A DNA stretch of 64,000 nt from Rhodospirillaceae bacterium. Its GTDB lineage: Bacteria; Pseudomonadota; Alphaproteobacteria; Puniceispirillales; Puniceispirillaceae. A program made the translations under genes and the position numbers. The notes under the pieces were generated by a model. It made no database searches, was not told where the DNA came from, and saw only the letters and a program-made list of their open reading frames with translations. The DNA is taken from positions 1 to 64,000 of the forward strand of contig PCBG01000019.1 in the NCBI GenBank assembly GCA_002731315.1, in the 5' to 3' direction. This document shows positions 9,106 to 18,375 of this stretch, in pieces; the first letter of the stretch is position 1, and each line of letters starts with the position of its first letter.

Positions 9106-10242
9106 CTAGATTTTGAACAGCGTGTCGGTCAGATCAGGCAGCGGTTCATCCCAGAAGGCACGTTTGCGCATATAGTTGAAATCAACATCAAAACAAGCCG
9201 CCATCGCTGCACAATAGATAGCTCGTGAGTCAATGGTCGCATTCAGGTCTTGACCCTCGAACAGATCCTTTGATTTCAGGCCCGGCCAGTCAGCATATAG
9301 CACGTTTTGGACCAGCCCGCCTGCCATCAATATGGCTGTGCCATAGCCATGCTCGGTCCCGTAACCACCATTTTGTTCAAGCTTTCGGCCAAACTCTGTC
9401 ACGGTCAGGATCAGCGTATGGTCAAAGGCATCACCGAGACCGTTACGGAGGCTCTTCAGTATTCTGTCATAATTATGCAGCTTTTCGCCATGTTCGCCAT
9501 CATCCCCACCCTGTGCTGCATGCGTGTCGAACCCGTTCAGATCAAAAACCGCCACCCGCGGGCCGTCCTCCCTCGCCAGTTCACGCGCAGCCGTGTCTGC
9601 AAGTTCTGTGGCACCCCGTCCACCACGATGCTGCATCATGCTATTTGGGCGGCCTATCACCTTATCTATGGCCTTGCGCAGATCTGTTCCTTCCGGATAG
9701 GTATCTGCAATCGCAATCAGTTCTGGTCGGTGCGGTATCGACATACGGGTTGGGAAAAAATTATCCTGCACCACTTCGCCCCGCAGCAGTAACGGCATCG
9801 GCAAGGAAATTGCTAGGCCGCCAAGTTCGGCCGATTCCAGACCGCGTCCAAGCCACCCCGTGTTGTCCTTGTAGGGAACGTGACCACCTGATTCCATCAA
9901 GTTCTGACCCTCGAAATGTGATCGGTTCCAGTAAGGAATATTGGTGGCATGAACAATGCCGGCCTGACCGGCTGTCCACAATTCATGGAAGGTTTCCAGC
10001 CGGGGATGCAGGTCAAAATCAGATGTCAACTTGCGTGTCTCTTTAACAAGGATATCCGGCCGCGCATTGCTGAGGATACGGTTGCGTGGTGGCACTGCCG
10101 TCAGCCCGTCCATCCCACCTCGCAGCATGATAATTACCAGATTGCGTTTGCTTAATGAGGCTGCGCGCGCATTGAACAGCGGTGATGCCAACAATGTGAT
10201 CGACCCGACACCGGCGATGAACTCTCTGCGTGAAATTGTCAT
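9106..10242 (-). CDS. DUF1501 family exported protein (Tat signal)
   Basis: A 378-residue protein with a twin-arginine signal (SRREFIAGVGS, cleavage near ARA). The family is related to the alkaline-phosphatase/sulfatase fold; the segment MLRGGMDGLTAVPP is typical. Such proteins are exported and almost always encoded next to a DUF1800 protein, as here. The start overlaps the end of the DUF1800 gene by 4 bp. Biochemical function is unknown; reports for the family point to the cell surface or stress-related roles. Confidence 0.88.
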   Translation of the reverse strand: MTISRREFIAGVGSITLLASPLFNARAASLSKRNLVIIMLRGGMDGLTAVPPRNRILSNARPDILVKETRKLTSDFDLHPRLETFHELWTAGQAGIVHATNIPYWNRSHFEGQNLMESGGHVPYKDNTGWLGRGLESAELGGLAISLPMPLLLRGEVVQDNFFPTRMSIPHRPELIAIADTYPEGTDLRKAIDKVIGRPNSMMQHRGGRGATELADTAARELAREDGPRVAVFDLNGFDTHAAQGGDDGEHGEKLHNYDRILKSLRNGLGDAFDHTLILTVTEFGRKLEQNGGYGTEHGYGTAILMAGGLVQNVLYADWPGLKSKDLFEGQDLNATIDSRAIYCAAMAACFDVDFNYMRKRAFWDEPLPDLTDTLFKI

Positions 10243-11666
10243 GCCATCAACATCCAGTAGCTTGGAAATAATGCTTCACTCTTGCCAAAGCGTGTTGGGT
10301 ATGGGTCTAGAAAGGCCTTAACCTCGTCCGCATTGTCAAAATTCCTATTAATGAGCGCGTTAAAATCAATGTCCTTTGGCAGACGGCCGCCAGATTCCGA
10401 GGCAAATGCCAACCGCCGAATCAGCAATTCGGGTGACAGCCAGTCCGATGACATGTCGGAATATCCATTTGGTTGTTGAGGCCGATAGGGTGACAGGCCA
10501 ATTTCCCGCATAGTTTTTTCAGGCTGACGCTGGATATGACGTGGTTCATTCTTGAAACTATAAGCCATAGATTTGGGTGATGGCGGCCATGAAATACCGC
10601 CCATCTTGATCATCTGCAAAAGCCACACTTCTGGATTGTGAAATTTTTTCTCGATGCCGGTATGGTCCCAACTCACTTGCAACAAAGCTTTATGCACAGA
10701 TGGAAGATGACCGTTTGTCTCGTCCCATGCCGCAACGATTGGTGCTGTCATCGCCTCGGTGGGATCATCGCAAATAAAATGACGGCACAATTTTGTTGCG
10801 ATGAATTGTCGGCATTGCGGGTGCACACACAAATCTTCAATCACATCCATTAGCTTGTTTGAAGAGTCTAGCCCACGCTGCTTGTAGGCTTTACCTAGAA
10901 CATTATGTGTCCCCGGTTGATGATTCCTTTGATCAAATCTTACAGGGTTACATTCCTGTCTTTTCTTTGTGTGCCTAGTTTCCCATCCCGCCATGACATA
11001 AGAAAGCGCAATCACATCATCCTGCGTATAGCCACCTTCTGGTGATATGGTGTGCAGCTCCATCAATTCGCGTGCATGGTTCTCATTGACAGTCGCTGGC
11101 TTACCGCGTTCTCTGCGCCGACGCCCATTCTCAGAATTTGGTCCGATTGATTCTGAATTGTCGAGGTTTCTAATCATGGCCCAAGAAGTGGTTGCCGACT
11201 TTACCAGATCGGTAAAGCTACCCGTCATACGGGTACGTAGAATTTCCCTATGATAGGCCCCAGTGGCGAACTCAGGCATAAAATCCTTGTCAGTAATTGC
11301 AAAATGGTTGCTCCAAAAAAACCATAGCCGTTCGAATACGGGTGCACCGCTATTCAATGCGGCATCATGGCGAATACACAGCTCCAGATTTTCAAAAAAC
11401 CGCTCGCCCGTTTCGTACCGCAAATCTTCCTTAGCTTTCCTATAAGCTTTCCGATCTGTCTTATGCTTTTCACGCAACACTTTGCGGTCGGTATAAACCC
11501 AGTGCGCATAGTAATCCATCAACGTATCGCCACTAGGAATGTTACCTTGCCAGGACAGCGATGGCACCTCATCCATCTGCGCCTGCGCCCAGGCCAGCGG
11601 ATCGTCCGGCAAAGCTTCATCGGGGCCAAGTCCAAAACCCACTTTCCTGAAAAAGTCTCTTTTCAT
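10239..11666 (-). CDS. DUF1800 domain-containing protein
   Basis: A 475-residue DUF1800 protein. Recognisable family segments are the FFWSNHFAI stretch, ENHARELMELHT, GGYTQDDVIALSYVMAGW, and HPQCRQFIATKLCRHF. The N-terminus (MKRDFFRKVGFGLGPDEAL) has no clear signal peptide, so export may depend on the partner. It is the first gene of a two-gene operon with the Tat-exported DUF1501 protein. No enzymatic activity can be assigned from the sequence. Confidence 0.88.
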   Translation of the reverse strand: MKRDFFRKVGFGLGPDEALPDDPLAWAQAQMDEVPSLSWQGNIPSGDTLMDYYAHWVYTDRKVLREKHKTDRKAYRKAKEDLRYETGERFFENLELCIRHDAALNSGAPVFERLWFFWSNHFAITDKDFMPEFATGAYHREILRTRMTGSFTDLVKSATTSWAMIRNLDNSESIGPNSENGRRRRERGKPATVNENHARELMELHTISPEGGYTQDDVIALSYVMAGWETRHTKKRQECNPVRFDQRNHQPGTHNVLGKAYKQRGLDSSNKLMDVIEDLCVHPQCRQFIATKLCRHFICDDPTEAMTAPIVAAWDETNGHLPSVHKALLQVSWDHTGIEKKFHNPEVWLLQMIKMGGISWPPSPKSMAYSFKNEPRHIQRQPEKTMREIGLSPYRPQQPNGYSDMSSDWLSPELLIRRLAFASESGGRLPKDIDFNALINRNFDNADEVKAFLDPYPTRFGKSEALFPSYWMLMA

Positions 11667-11785
11667 CGCAAAAGAACCAACAAATAATTAAACATGATTG
11701 CAAATCGTTTTAGGGACACCAAAATAATCTCTCAAATTGATGCCTCGTCATCACATACAGTAATCAAACCTTCCAGAGAAAATCA

Positions 11786-11899
11786 ATGCCTGTCAAAGCC
11801 ACATTTGCCACATCAGAAGCGTCATTCTGGACAGGCCCACCGCTTTCTCGCAAGCTGGACAGGATGTTCTATCCACTGCATGGCGTGACAATATCATGA
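11786..11899 (+). CDS. Possible short upstream ORF coupled to the BKACE gene
   Basis: A 37-codon ORF starting MPVKATFATSEAS and ending ...HGVTIS, whose TGA overlaps the next ATG (ATGA at 11896). Coupling of this kind suggests translation, but the ribosome binding site is weak and no homology is recognised. It could be a leader peptide or chance. Confidence 0.3.
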   Translation: MPVKATFATSEASFWTGPPLSRKLDRMFYPLHGVTIS

Positions 11900-12675
11900 A
11901 ATATTCCGGTCCAGACGCATTGCCGCGACTGATGGTGGCACCAAACGGCGCGCGCCGCACGACAGCTGACCACCCGGCTGTTCCGGTGACAATCCCCGAC
12001 ATCGTTGAAAGCGCGGTGGCCTGCCATATCGCTGGCGCTGGGGCAATCCATTTCCATGTACGCGATGCCGTCCAGCAGCATATCTTGGATGCTGGCCTGT
12101 ATCGCGAGGCACTGGCTGAATTGGGGCAGGCCGTGCCCAACATGCATCTGCAGATCACAACCGAGGCGGTTGGCCGTTACAGCCCAGAACAGATGCGCCA
12201 GCTGGCCCTGAATGTCATGCCGCCCGGCATTTCCATTGCGACCAGCGAAATGATACCAGACCGCCAGCCATCATCCGATGATGTTGCGCTGTACCGAACG
12301 CTGCATGAGGCGGGCACCCTTATCCAGCATATTCTGTATCATCCTAAAGATGTGGACCTGCTGGCCGATTTGGTTACAGCTGCCGACCTGCCAGGCAACG
12401 CCATCTGGTGTCTTTTTGTTATTGGCCATTATACAGGCCGCACCAGTGACCCCGGCATGATTGCCAACTTTGTGGCGGCGGCGGCCGCACGCGATCTCGA
12501 CCCTGACTGGGCCATCTGTGCCTTTGCCGCCGAGGAAAATGATACTCTGGTAACCGCGGTTGCGCAGGGCGGCAAGCTGCGAGTCGGTTTTGAAAATTCG
12601 CTCTTCATGCCGGATGGTAGCATCGCCGCCGACAATGCTTCCCGCGTGGCCGCCGCCAACCGCCTGTTTGGCTAG
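11896..12675 (+). CDS. BKACE (DUF849) family beta-keto acid cleavage-type enzyme
   Basis: A 259-residue TIM-barrel protein of the DUF849/BKACE group, whose members condense a beta-keto acid with acetyl-CoA and cleave it, as 3-keto-5-aminohexanoate cleavage enzyme does. Seen: N-terminal APNGARRT, GAGAIHFHVRD (His-x-His zinc site), QITTEAVGRYSPEQ, and a C-terminal AICAFAAEEN...GGKLRVGFENS segment containing the VGFEN signature. It is somewhat shorter than typical members (about 270-310). The substrate is unassigned. It lies alone between the DUF1800 operon and the M20 peptidase. Confidence 0.82.
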   Translation: MKYSGPDALPRLMVAPNGARRTTADHPAVPVTIPDIVESAVACHIAGAGAIHFHVRDAVQQHILDAGLYREALAELGQAVPNMHLQITTEAVGRYSPEQMRQLALNVMPPGISIATSEMIPDRQPSSDDVALYRTLHEAGTLIQHILYHPKDVDLLADLVTAADLPGNAIWCLFVIGHYTGRTSDPGMIANFVAAAAARDLDPDWAICAFAAEENDTLVTAVAQGGKLRVGFENSLFMPDGSIAADNASRVAAANRLFG

Positions 12676-12690
12676 GCAGGCGGCACAGAC

Positions 12691-14058
12691 CTATGCCCCA
12701 AGCGCCTCCATCAGGCGGCAATAGCATTCCTGACTGCGCCTGAAGCTGGACAGGCGAAAGAATTCATTAGGTGCATGAATTTGTTCATCATCCAATCCAA
12801 AGGCTAGCATGGTTGCATGAACGCCCAGTTCATCCAGCAGCATCGACATCACCGGGATCGATCCGCCAACACGAATTTTATAGGGCTCCTTTCCATAAAT
12901 ATCCTGCAGCACCTTGCCGGCAATTTCGCTCGCATTATGTCCTCTTGGCATAACAAACGGCTTGGCGGTTGCCGGCAGACGGTCAACCTCCACGGTCACA
13001 CCCGACGGCGTATGTTTTTCAACATGCGTCCGGATCAGTCGGACAATCTCTTCGGGTGACTGGTCTGCCACCAGCCGGCAAGTAATCTTTGCATGCGCCT
13101 GTGAGGGAATGACCGTTTTCGTACCGCTGCCCTGATAGCCGCCCCAGATACCGTTCAGTTCCAGCGTCGGCCGCGCCCAAAGACGTTCTGGAACAGTGTA
13201 TCCGACCTCTCCGAACGGTTCCGGCACACCCATCTTTGCAGCATATTCATCTTTGTCAAAGGGCACACGTGCAATAGCCTCGCGGTCCTCGATAGTCAGT
13301 TCGACAACATCATCGTAAAAGCCATCAATCGTAATCCGGCCATCCAGCCCCTTCATCGAAGCGATGATATGCGACAGCGCGTGGATCGGGTTAGCAACGC
13401 CACCACCATGCATGCCGGAATGTTTGTCACCATTCGCGCCGGTCACCGTTAATTCGCAGCCAACAAGTCCTTTCAGCCCCTGCACAAGGCTTGGCTGGTC
13501 CGCACCCCACTGCCCGCCATCCGAGGAAAAGATCATGTCTGCCTGCAACAGATCCGCATGCTGCTTGATAAAGGGCGGCAGTGTCGGCGAGCCGATTTCT
13601 TCCTGCCCTTCATAAAAAACCTTCACGTTAACCGGCAGGGCGCCATGCACCTTCAGCATCGCCTCAAGCGCGAATATGGGTGCCAGCATATTGCCTTTAT
13701 CATCAGACGCGCCGCGGCCATAGATCCTGCCATCCTTGATGACTGGTTCAAAGGGCGGGCTATCCCATAGATCGAAAGGGTCGGCAGGTTGAACATCAAA
13801 ATGCCCATATATCAAGATGGTCGGCTTGTCCGGGCCGGCCTCCATCCAATCACCGTACACAACGGGATGGGTTTCGGTTGCCATCATTCTGGCATTGGCG
13901 ATACCGGCATCATGCAGGCGGTCAATCACCCAGTTACCTGCCCGCACCACATCTTCAAAATGAGCATCCTGAGCCGAAACGGACGGTATAGCGATGAAAT
14001 CCGCCAGCGCGTCAATGAATCGATTTTGATTGTCATCGAGGTAGATATTCCAGTCCAT
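12691..14058 (-). CDS. M20 family metallopeptidase (dipeptidase)
   Basis: A 455-residue di-zinc M20 hydrolase. Metal-site segments are YGHFDVQPAD, YGRGASDDKGN, FYEGQEEIGSP (catalytic and bridging Glu) and SSDGGQW; a dimerisation domain sits in the middle (about 185-340). Family members hydrolyse dipeptides or N-acyl amino acids in the cytoplasm. The start at 14058 (MDWNIYLDDNQ) is chosen because the 24 upstream codons are Arg-rich and outside the family N-terminus. It is convergent with the BKACE gene. Confidence 0.88.
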   Translation of the reverse strand: MDWNIYLDDNQNRFIDALADFIAIPSVSAQDAHFEDVVRAGNWVIDRLHDAGIANARMMATETHPVVYGDWMEAGPDKPTILIYGHFDVQPADPFDLWDSPPFEPVIKDGRIYGRGASDDKGNMLAPIFALEAMLKVHGALPVNVKVFYEGQEEIGSPTLPPFIKQHADLLQADMIFSSDGGQWGADQPSLVQGLKGLVGCELTVTGANGDKHSGMHGGGVANPIHALSHIIASMKGLDGRITIDGFYDDVVELTIEDREAIARVPFDKDEYAAKMGVPEPFGEVGYTVPERLWARPTLELNGIWGGYQGSGTKTVIPSQAHAKITCRLVADQSPEEIVRLIRTHVEKHTPSGVTVEVDRLPATAKPFVMPRGHNASEIAGKVLQDIYGKEPYKIRVGGSIPVMSMLLDELGVHATMLAFGLDDEQIHAPNEFFRLSSFRRSQECYCRLMEALGA

Positions 14059-14310
14059 AATCGCATCCTCAGATCGAATCTCAAATCGCGTGTAATTGAT
14101 CCGCTTGGCGATGCGAACCAGGCCGGCCAAACCTTCATGTTTTTAACCTACAACTATTTGCGCCGGTCCCGGAAGCCACTTTGACGTCGGCTTCGTTTGC
14201 GAGCCACCAAGGCGCAAGCACGGACAGAATATCTGACAAACGCCTTTTCAATAGCTGGTTATGGGGGCTGTATATGTTTTGATTGCACACAAATTAAAGA
14301 GGCACAAGCA

Positions 14311-16110
14311 CTACACTGTATCAACGCGCTTCATCCCTGCACGCCTCGCGGCGGTCGCCTGACTGTCGAAAGACATCTCTCCCGCGTCATCTTTTACAAT
14401 AATCACGCCGTAGAGCGTTGCGGCCTGATCCGCTGTATAGCGACCAAGGCGCACATCCTCGAAAACCGCGATTACGTCGCGTTCCAGCGGATCACCATAT
14501 CCGCCGCCGCCCGGCGTGCGCACCCACACCCGGTCGCCGGGTGAGAGCGGGATGTCCTGTTCCTTTGACAAGTGAAGCGGCACATATGTCTCGCCGTCGC
14601 GCAGCACAACGACTTTATTCACATCGCCGTCACCACCGCCCAGAACGCCTTGAGGCCCGAACCTGCCATGGTCCATCACAAAGCTGGCGCGCGCCTCGCC
14701 ATTGCGCAGCTCCAGCTCGTAATCCAGACCAAAGCCGCCACGCGTGCGCCCTGGCCCGGCGGATCCTTCATGCAGCGCGTAATGGTGATAGAGAACGGGA
14801 AAGGCCTGCTCCATGATTTCCACTGGCGGCGCCTTTGAAATGCCGATTGTCGAACAGCCATTGCTGAGCCCGTCCCCATCGGCGCTGCCGCCATAGCCGC
14901 CGCCAGACAGCTGATACATCACAAAATCCCGTCCACGTTCGGCATTATGACCACCAAGCGCAAAATTGCCGCTAGTGCCGGCTGGTGCGGCTGTCACCCG
15001 GTCGGGAAGCGCCTGCACCATCGCGGCGAAGACCGCCTCGGCGATGCGCTGGCTGACCTCAGCCGCGCATCCCGATACGGGTCGCGGATAATGGGCGTCA
15101 AGAAAGGTGCCTTCTGGCCTTATCACCTCCAACGGCTCAAAAGCGCCGGCGCTGATCGGCACTTCAGGGAAAATATGCCGCATGGCTAGATAAACCGAGC
15201 TGAGTGTCGTCGCCAGCACCGAATTCATCGGGCCGCGACACGGCGGACTGGAACCGGCAAAGTCAAAGACCAGCCTGTCCTCGATCTTGGTGATACCGAG
15301 CCGAATCTCGAGCGGCTCGTCCACCACTCCGTCACTGTCGACATAGGCCACCGACTGCCAGCTGCCCTCAGGCATGCTGGAAATCATCTGACGCATCTGT
15401 GTGGCGGCGCGATGGCGCAACTCGGTGATCGCATCGGCGACAACATCATCGCCATAGCGGTCAAGCAGGAGGTCCAGTCTGTCCGCGCCGACATGCAGCG
15501 CAGCAGCCTGCGCCTTCACATCGCCAATGCGCTGGTCGGCCACACGGATATTGGAACAGATGATGGCGTAGATTTCCTCATCCATCACACCTTGCTTGAA
15601 CAGCTTCACCGGCGGCAGGCGCAAGCCTTCCTGTTCTACCGCCGTCGCCGAGGCGGAGAAGCCGCCGGGCACTGCGCCGCCTGTGTCCGGCCAGTGGCCG
15701 GTATTTGACAACCAGCACCACAACGCGCCGTCTCGGTAATAGGGGCGAACAAACCGCACATCCATAAGATGCGTACCGCCAAGATAGGGATCGTTGACGA
15801 TATAGATATCTCCCGGCGCCGGCGCGCCCGCGCGCCCCTCGCCGATCAGCCGAATTAGTTCGGCGGTCGAATATTGCATGGTGCCGACAAAGACCGGCAG
15901 GCCGCCTGCCCCCTGCGCGACAAGCGCACCGTCTTCAACGGCATAGATCCCGTCGGAACGGTCATTCGCCTCGGCGATGACCGGCGAGAAGGCAGCCCGC
16001 GAAAAGCTGAGATCCATTTCATCACAAACCTGCTGCAGCCCGGCTTGGATGACGCTGAGGGTGATTGGATCAAGTTTCGGCGAATCAACTTTCTCTACAT
16101 CCGGGCTCAT
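14311..16110 (-). CDS. hyuB: Hydantoinase B / oxoprolinase family protein
   Basis: A 599-residue HyuB-type subunit. Signature stretches are DPITLSVIQAGLQQVCDEM, the GDIYIVNDPYLGGTHLMD motif, FDFAGSSPPCRGPMNSV and the C-terminal PGGGGYGDP. With HyuA it forms ATP-dependent cyclic-amidase enzymes such as N-methylhydantoinase, 5-oxoprolinase or acetone carboxylase relatives. Its start overlaps the HyuA stop by 4 bp. The true substrate is unknown; the neighbouring importer and Mo-hydroxylase genes make an N-heterocycle likely. About 250 bases downstream (14059-14310) hold no gene I recognise. Confidence 0.9.
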   Translation of the reverse strand: MSPDVEKVDSPKLDPITLSVIQAGLQQVCDEMDLSFSRAAFSPVIAEANDRSDGIYAVEDGALVAQGAGGLPVFVGTMQYSTAELIRLIGEGRAGAPAPGDIYIVNDPYLGGTHLMDVRFVRPYYRDGALWCWLSNTGHWPDTGGAVPGGFSASATAVEQEGLRLPPVKLFKQGVMDEEIYAIICSNIRVADQRIGDVKAQAAALHVGADRLDLLLDRYGDDVVADAITELRHRAATQMRQMISSMPEGSWQSVAYVDSDGVVDEPLEIRLGITKIEDRLVFDFAGSSPPCRGPMNSVLATTLSSVYLAMRHIFPEVPISAGAFEPLEVIRPEGTFLDAHYPRPVSGCAAEVSQRIAEAVFAAMVQALPDRVTAAPAGTSGNFALGGHNAERGRDFVMYQLSGGGYGGSADGDGLSNGCSTIGISKAPPVEIMEQAFPVLYHHYALHEGSAGPGRTRGGFGLDYELELRNGEARASFVMDHGRFGPQGVLGGGDGDVNKVVVLRDGETYVPLHLSKEQDIPLSPGDRVWVRTPGGGGYGDPLERDVIAVFEDVRLGRYTADQAATLYGVIIVKDDAGEMSFDSQATAARRAGMKRVDTV

Positions 16111-18191
16111 GACGCGCGTCCAACAGTTAATAGAATATTGCCTTCCTTATCGGATGCGGCGACATCATGCGGCTCGATGAGAATGGTGGTATCCATCTGT
16201 TCCAGTATCGCCGGCCCGACAAGCTGCGCGTCAAGCGGCAGCCTTTCTCGGGCATAGACCGGTGTATCCTGCCAGCCGGATACCGCACCGCCGCGGTCAA
16301 ACCAAACCGGACGGCTGTTTGTCTGGGCCGCCTGCAGCGATGACGCGCGCGCGGCATTGTCTATCAATCCGCCAAGATCCACTTCGGGACGCCGTCCAGT
16401 GACACTTGTGCTGACATTGACGATCTGCGCCCTGATTTCGGGCAGGCGCACCCGGAACCTAAAGTAATAAACCTCCTCGAACGCCTGCTGAATGTCCGCT
16501 CGCGTCATCCTCGCCGATTTCAAAGGTACGCAAAGAACATGCGTCTGGCCGGCGAACTGCATGTCCAGCGAATGTGTCACATCAATGGCCTCAATACGGA
16601 CCGGCTCCTGAAGGATCAGCGCCTCGCCCTCGCGTGCCTGGCTTTCAAGCATCCCAGTCAGCAGATCAATTTCCATCGCGTCGAGCGGGCTGTTCACGGT
16701 GCGTACAAAATCATGTCGCAGATCTGCGACGATGCAGCCAAGTGCATTGGTGATCCCCGGCCGTGCCGGCACCAGCACCTCTGGAATGCCCAATTCGTCC
16801 GCCAGCGCGGAGGCATGCAGCGGCCCCGCTCCGCCAAAAGCGAAAAGGCTGAAATCGCGCGGATCAACGCCCAGCGAAACGGACACCATCCGTGTCGCCC
16901 CGGCCATGCGAGTAGTGGCCATGCGAAGCACCGCAGCTGCCGCGGTTTCGGCGTCAACACCCAGCGGATCGCCAAGCCGTGTCTGGAAAATCCGCCTTAT
17001 ATTATGGATATCAACCGCCCCCGGCACCGATTTCAGCTTGCTGACATCCAGCCGGCCAAGAACCATGTTGGCGTCTGAAATGGTAGGCAGGTTACCGCCG
17101 CGCCCGTAGCAGATCGGCCCGGGATCGGCTCCGGCACTTTGAGGACCGACCTCCAGAAGACCGGCTTCGTTCACCCGCGCGATCGACCCACCACCGGCCC
17201 CGATGGTGCGGACATCAACCATCGGCACGTGGATAGGCATCGCATATTCGATCTCGATCTCGTTCGAGACAGAAGGCTGGCAGTCGCGGATCAGCGCGAC
17301 ATCGGTCGAGGTGCCCCCCATGTCATAGCTGATTAGATTTGGACGATTGGCACGGCGTCCGGTATAGGCGGCGGCGATCACCCCTGATGCAGGACCCGAC
17401 ATCACCGTCTTGGCTGCCTCCTTGACCACTCGGCTCGCTGAAACGGTGCCACCATTCCCATTCATCACCAGCAGCTCGCCCCCATAGCCGCCATCGGCAA
17501 GCTCGTCGGCGAGGCGTTTCACATAGCGTTCCAAAAGCGGCTGCACCGAGGCATTCACCGCCGCGGTTACGCCGCGTTCAAACTCGCGGCTCTCTGACAA
17601 CAGCGCGTGGCCCATGGTGATATAGCTGTTCGGCCACATATCAGCCAGAACTTCTGCGGCCCTAATCTCGTGGGTCGGATTCGCATAGGCGTGCAAGAAA
17701 TGGATGACAACCGATTCTGCGCCGCGCGCCAGCAGCGCCTCGCCGGCCGCGCGCACCGCCGCCTCATCCAGCATAATGACGATGCGGCCGGCATAATCCA
17801 TCCGTTCCGGCACCTCGATACGCAAGTTACGCGGGATGATCGGGTCGAAATGCCCTTTCATGCCATAGGGCTGCGGCCGGGTGCGGCGGCCCAGCTCCAG
17901 CACATCGCGAAAACCGGCGGTAGTGATCAACCCTGTCCGGCTTAGCTTGCGTTCCAGCACAGCGTTTGTCGTGGTTGTGGTGCCATGGATGACCAGCGCC
18001 ACGCGTGATAGATCGCTTTCGGCCTCGGCAACAGCGTTCATAACGCCGAACGCCTGATTGTCGACGGTGCTGGCAACCTTGGCCAGGCGCACAACGCCAC
18101 TTGCCTGGTCGAGCCTGACAAGATCGGTGAAAGTGCCGCCAACATCGACGCCGATCAGATCACCGTCATAGCTTTTGTTGCTGCTATCCAT
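16107..18191 (-). CDS. hyuA: Hydantoinase A / oxoprolinase family protein
   Basis: A 694-residue HyuA-type subunit. The N-terminal acetate/sugar-kinase-like nucleotide-binding motif GVDVGGTFTDLV and the later DMGGTSTDVALI phosphate-binding motif are both present, as is the IGAGGGSIA stretch. These subunits use ATP to activate a cyclic amide for hydrolysis with HyuB. It is first in a hyuA-hyuB operon with a 4-bp overlap. It is transcribed away from the membrane protein at 18376, with a 184-bp shared upstream region containing a palindrome. Confidence 0.9.
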   Translation of the reverse strand: MDSSNKSYDGDLIGVDVGGTFTDLVRLDQASGVVRLAKVASTVDNQAFGVMNAVAEAESDLSRVALVIHGTTTTTNAVLERKLSRTGLITTAGFRDVLELGRRTRPQPYGMKGHFDPIIPRNLRIEVPERMDYAGRIVIMLDEAAVRAAGEALLARGAESVVIHFLHAYANPTHEIRAAEVLADMWPNSYITMGHALLSESREFERGVTAAVNASVQPLLERYVKRLADELADGGYGGELLVMNGNGGTVSASRVVKEAAKTVMSGPASGVIAAAYTGRRANRPNLISYDMGGTSTDVALIRDCQPSVSNEIEIEYAMPIHVPMVDVRTIGAGGGSIARVNEAGLLEVGPQSAGADPGPICYGRGGNLPTISDANMVLGRLDVSKLKSVPGAVDIHNIRRIFQTRLGDPLGVDAETAAAAVLRMATTRMAGATRMVSVSLGVDPRDFSLFAFGGAGPLHASALADELGIPEVLVPARPGITNALGCIVADLRHDFVRTVNSPLDAMEIDLLTGMLESQAREGEALILQEPVRIEAIDVTHSLDMQFAGQTHVLCVPLKSARMTRADIQQAFEEVYYFRFRVRLPEIRAQIVNVSTSVTGRRPEVDLGGLIDNAARASSLQAAQTNSRPVWFDRGGAVSGWQDTPVYARERLPLDAQLVGPAILEQMDTTILIEPHDVAASDKEGNILLTVGRAS

Positions 18192-18262
18192 GCCTGTTGT
18201 CTCCAGAACATCTTTCCCGGCGCACCGCCTTATCTAGTGGCGATCAGTCATCGGCCGCAAAT

Positions 18263-18278
18263 CATTGGCATGCAAATG
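18263..18278. promoter_or_regulatory. Near-palindrome in the divergent hyuA / membrane protein promoter region
   Basis: CATTGGCATGCAAATG is a 16-bp inverted repeat with one mismatched pair, located between the divergent starts at 18191 and 18376. A second short inverted repeat (TTGAC-AAAAA-GTCAA) follows at 18289-18303. Position and symmetry suggest an operator for a dimeric regulator; the regulator is not known. Confidence 0.4.
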
Positions 18279-18375
18279 AGCGCTAAATCTTGACAAAAAG
18301 TCAAACGGATTTCCAAAATGACATATGGTGTGCAGGAAACAATGGCGGGAGCAACCGGCAGGAATCGGGACCGGC

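Noticed and set aside
16539..17078. 179-residue plus-strand frame inside hyuA
   Set aside because: Antisense to conserved hyuA sequence; His/Arg/Gln-rich composition typical of a shadow frame.
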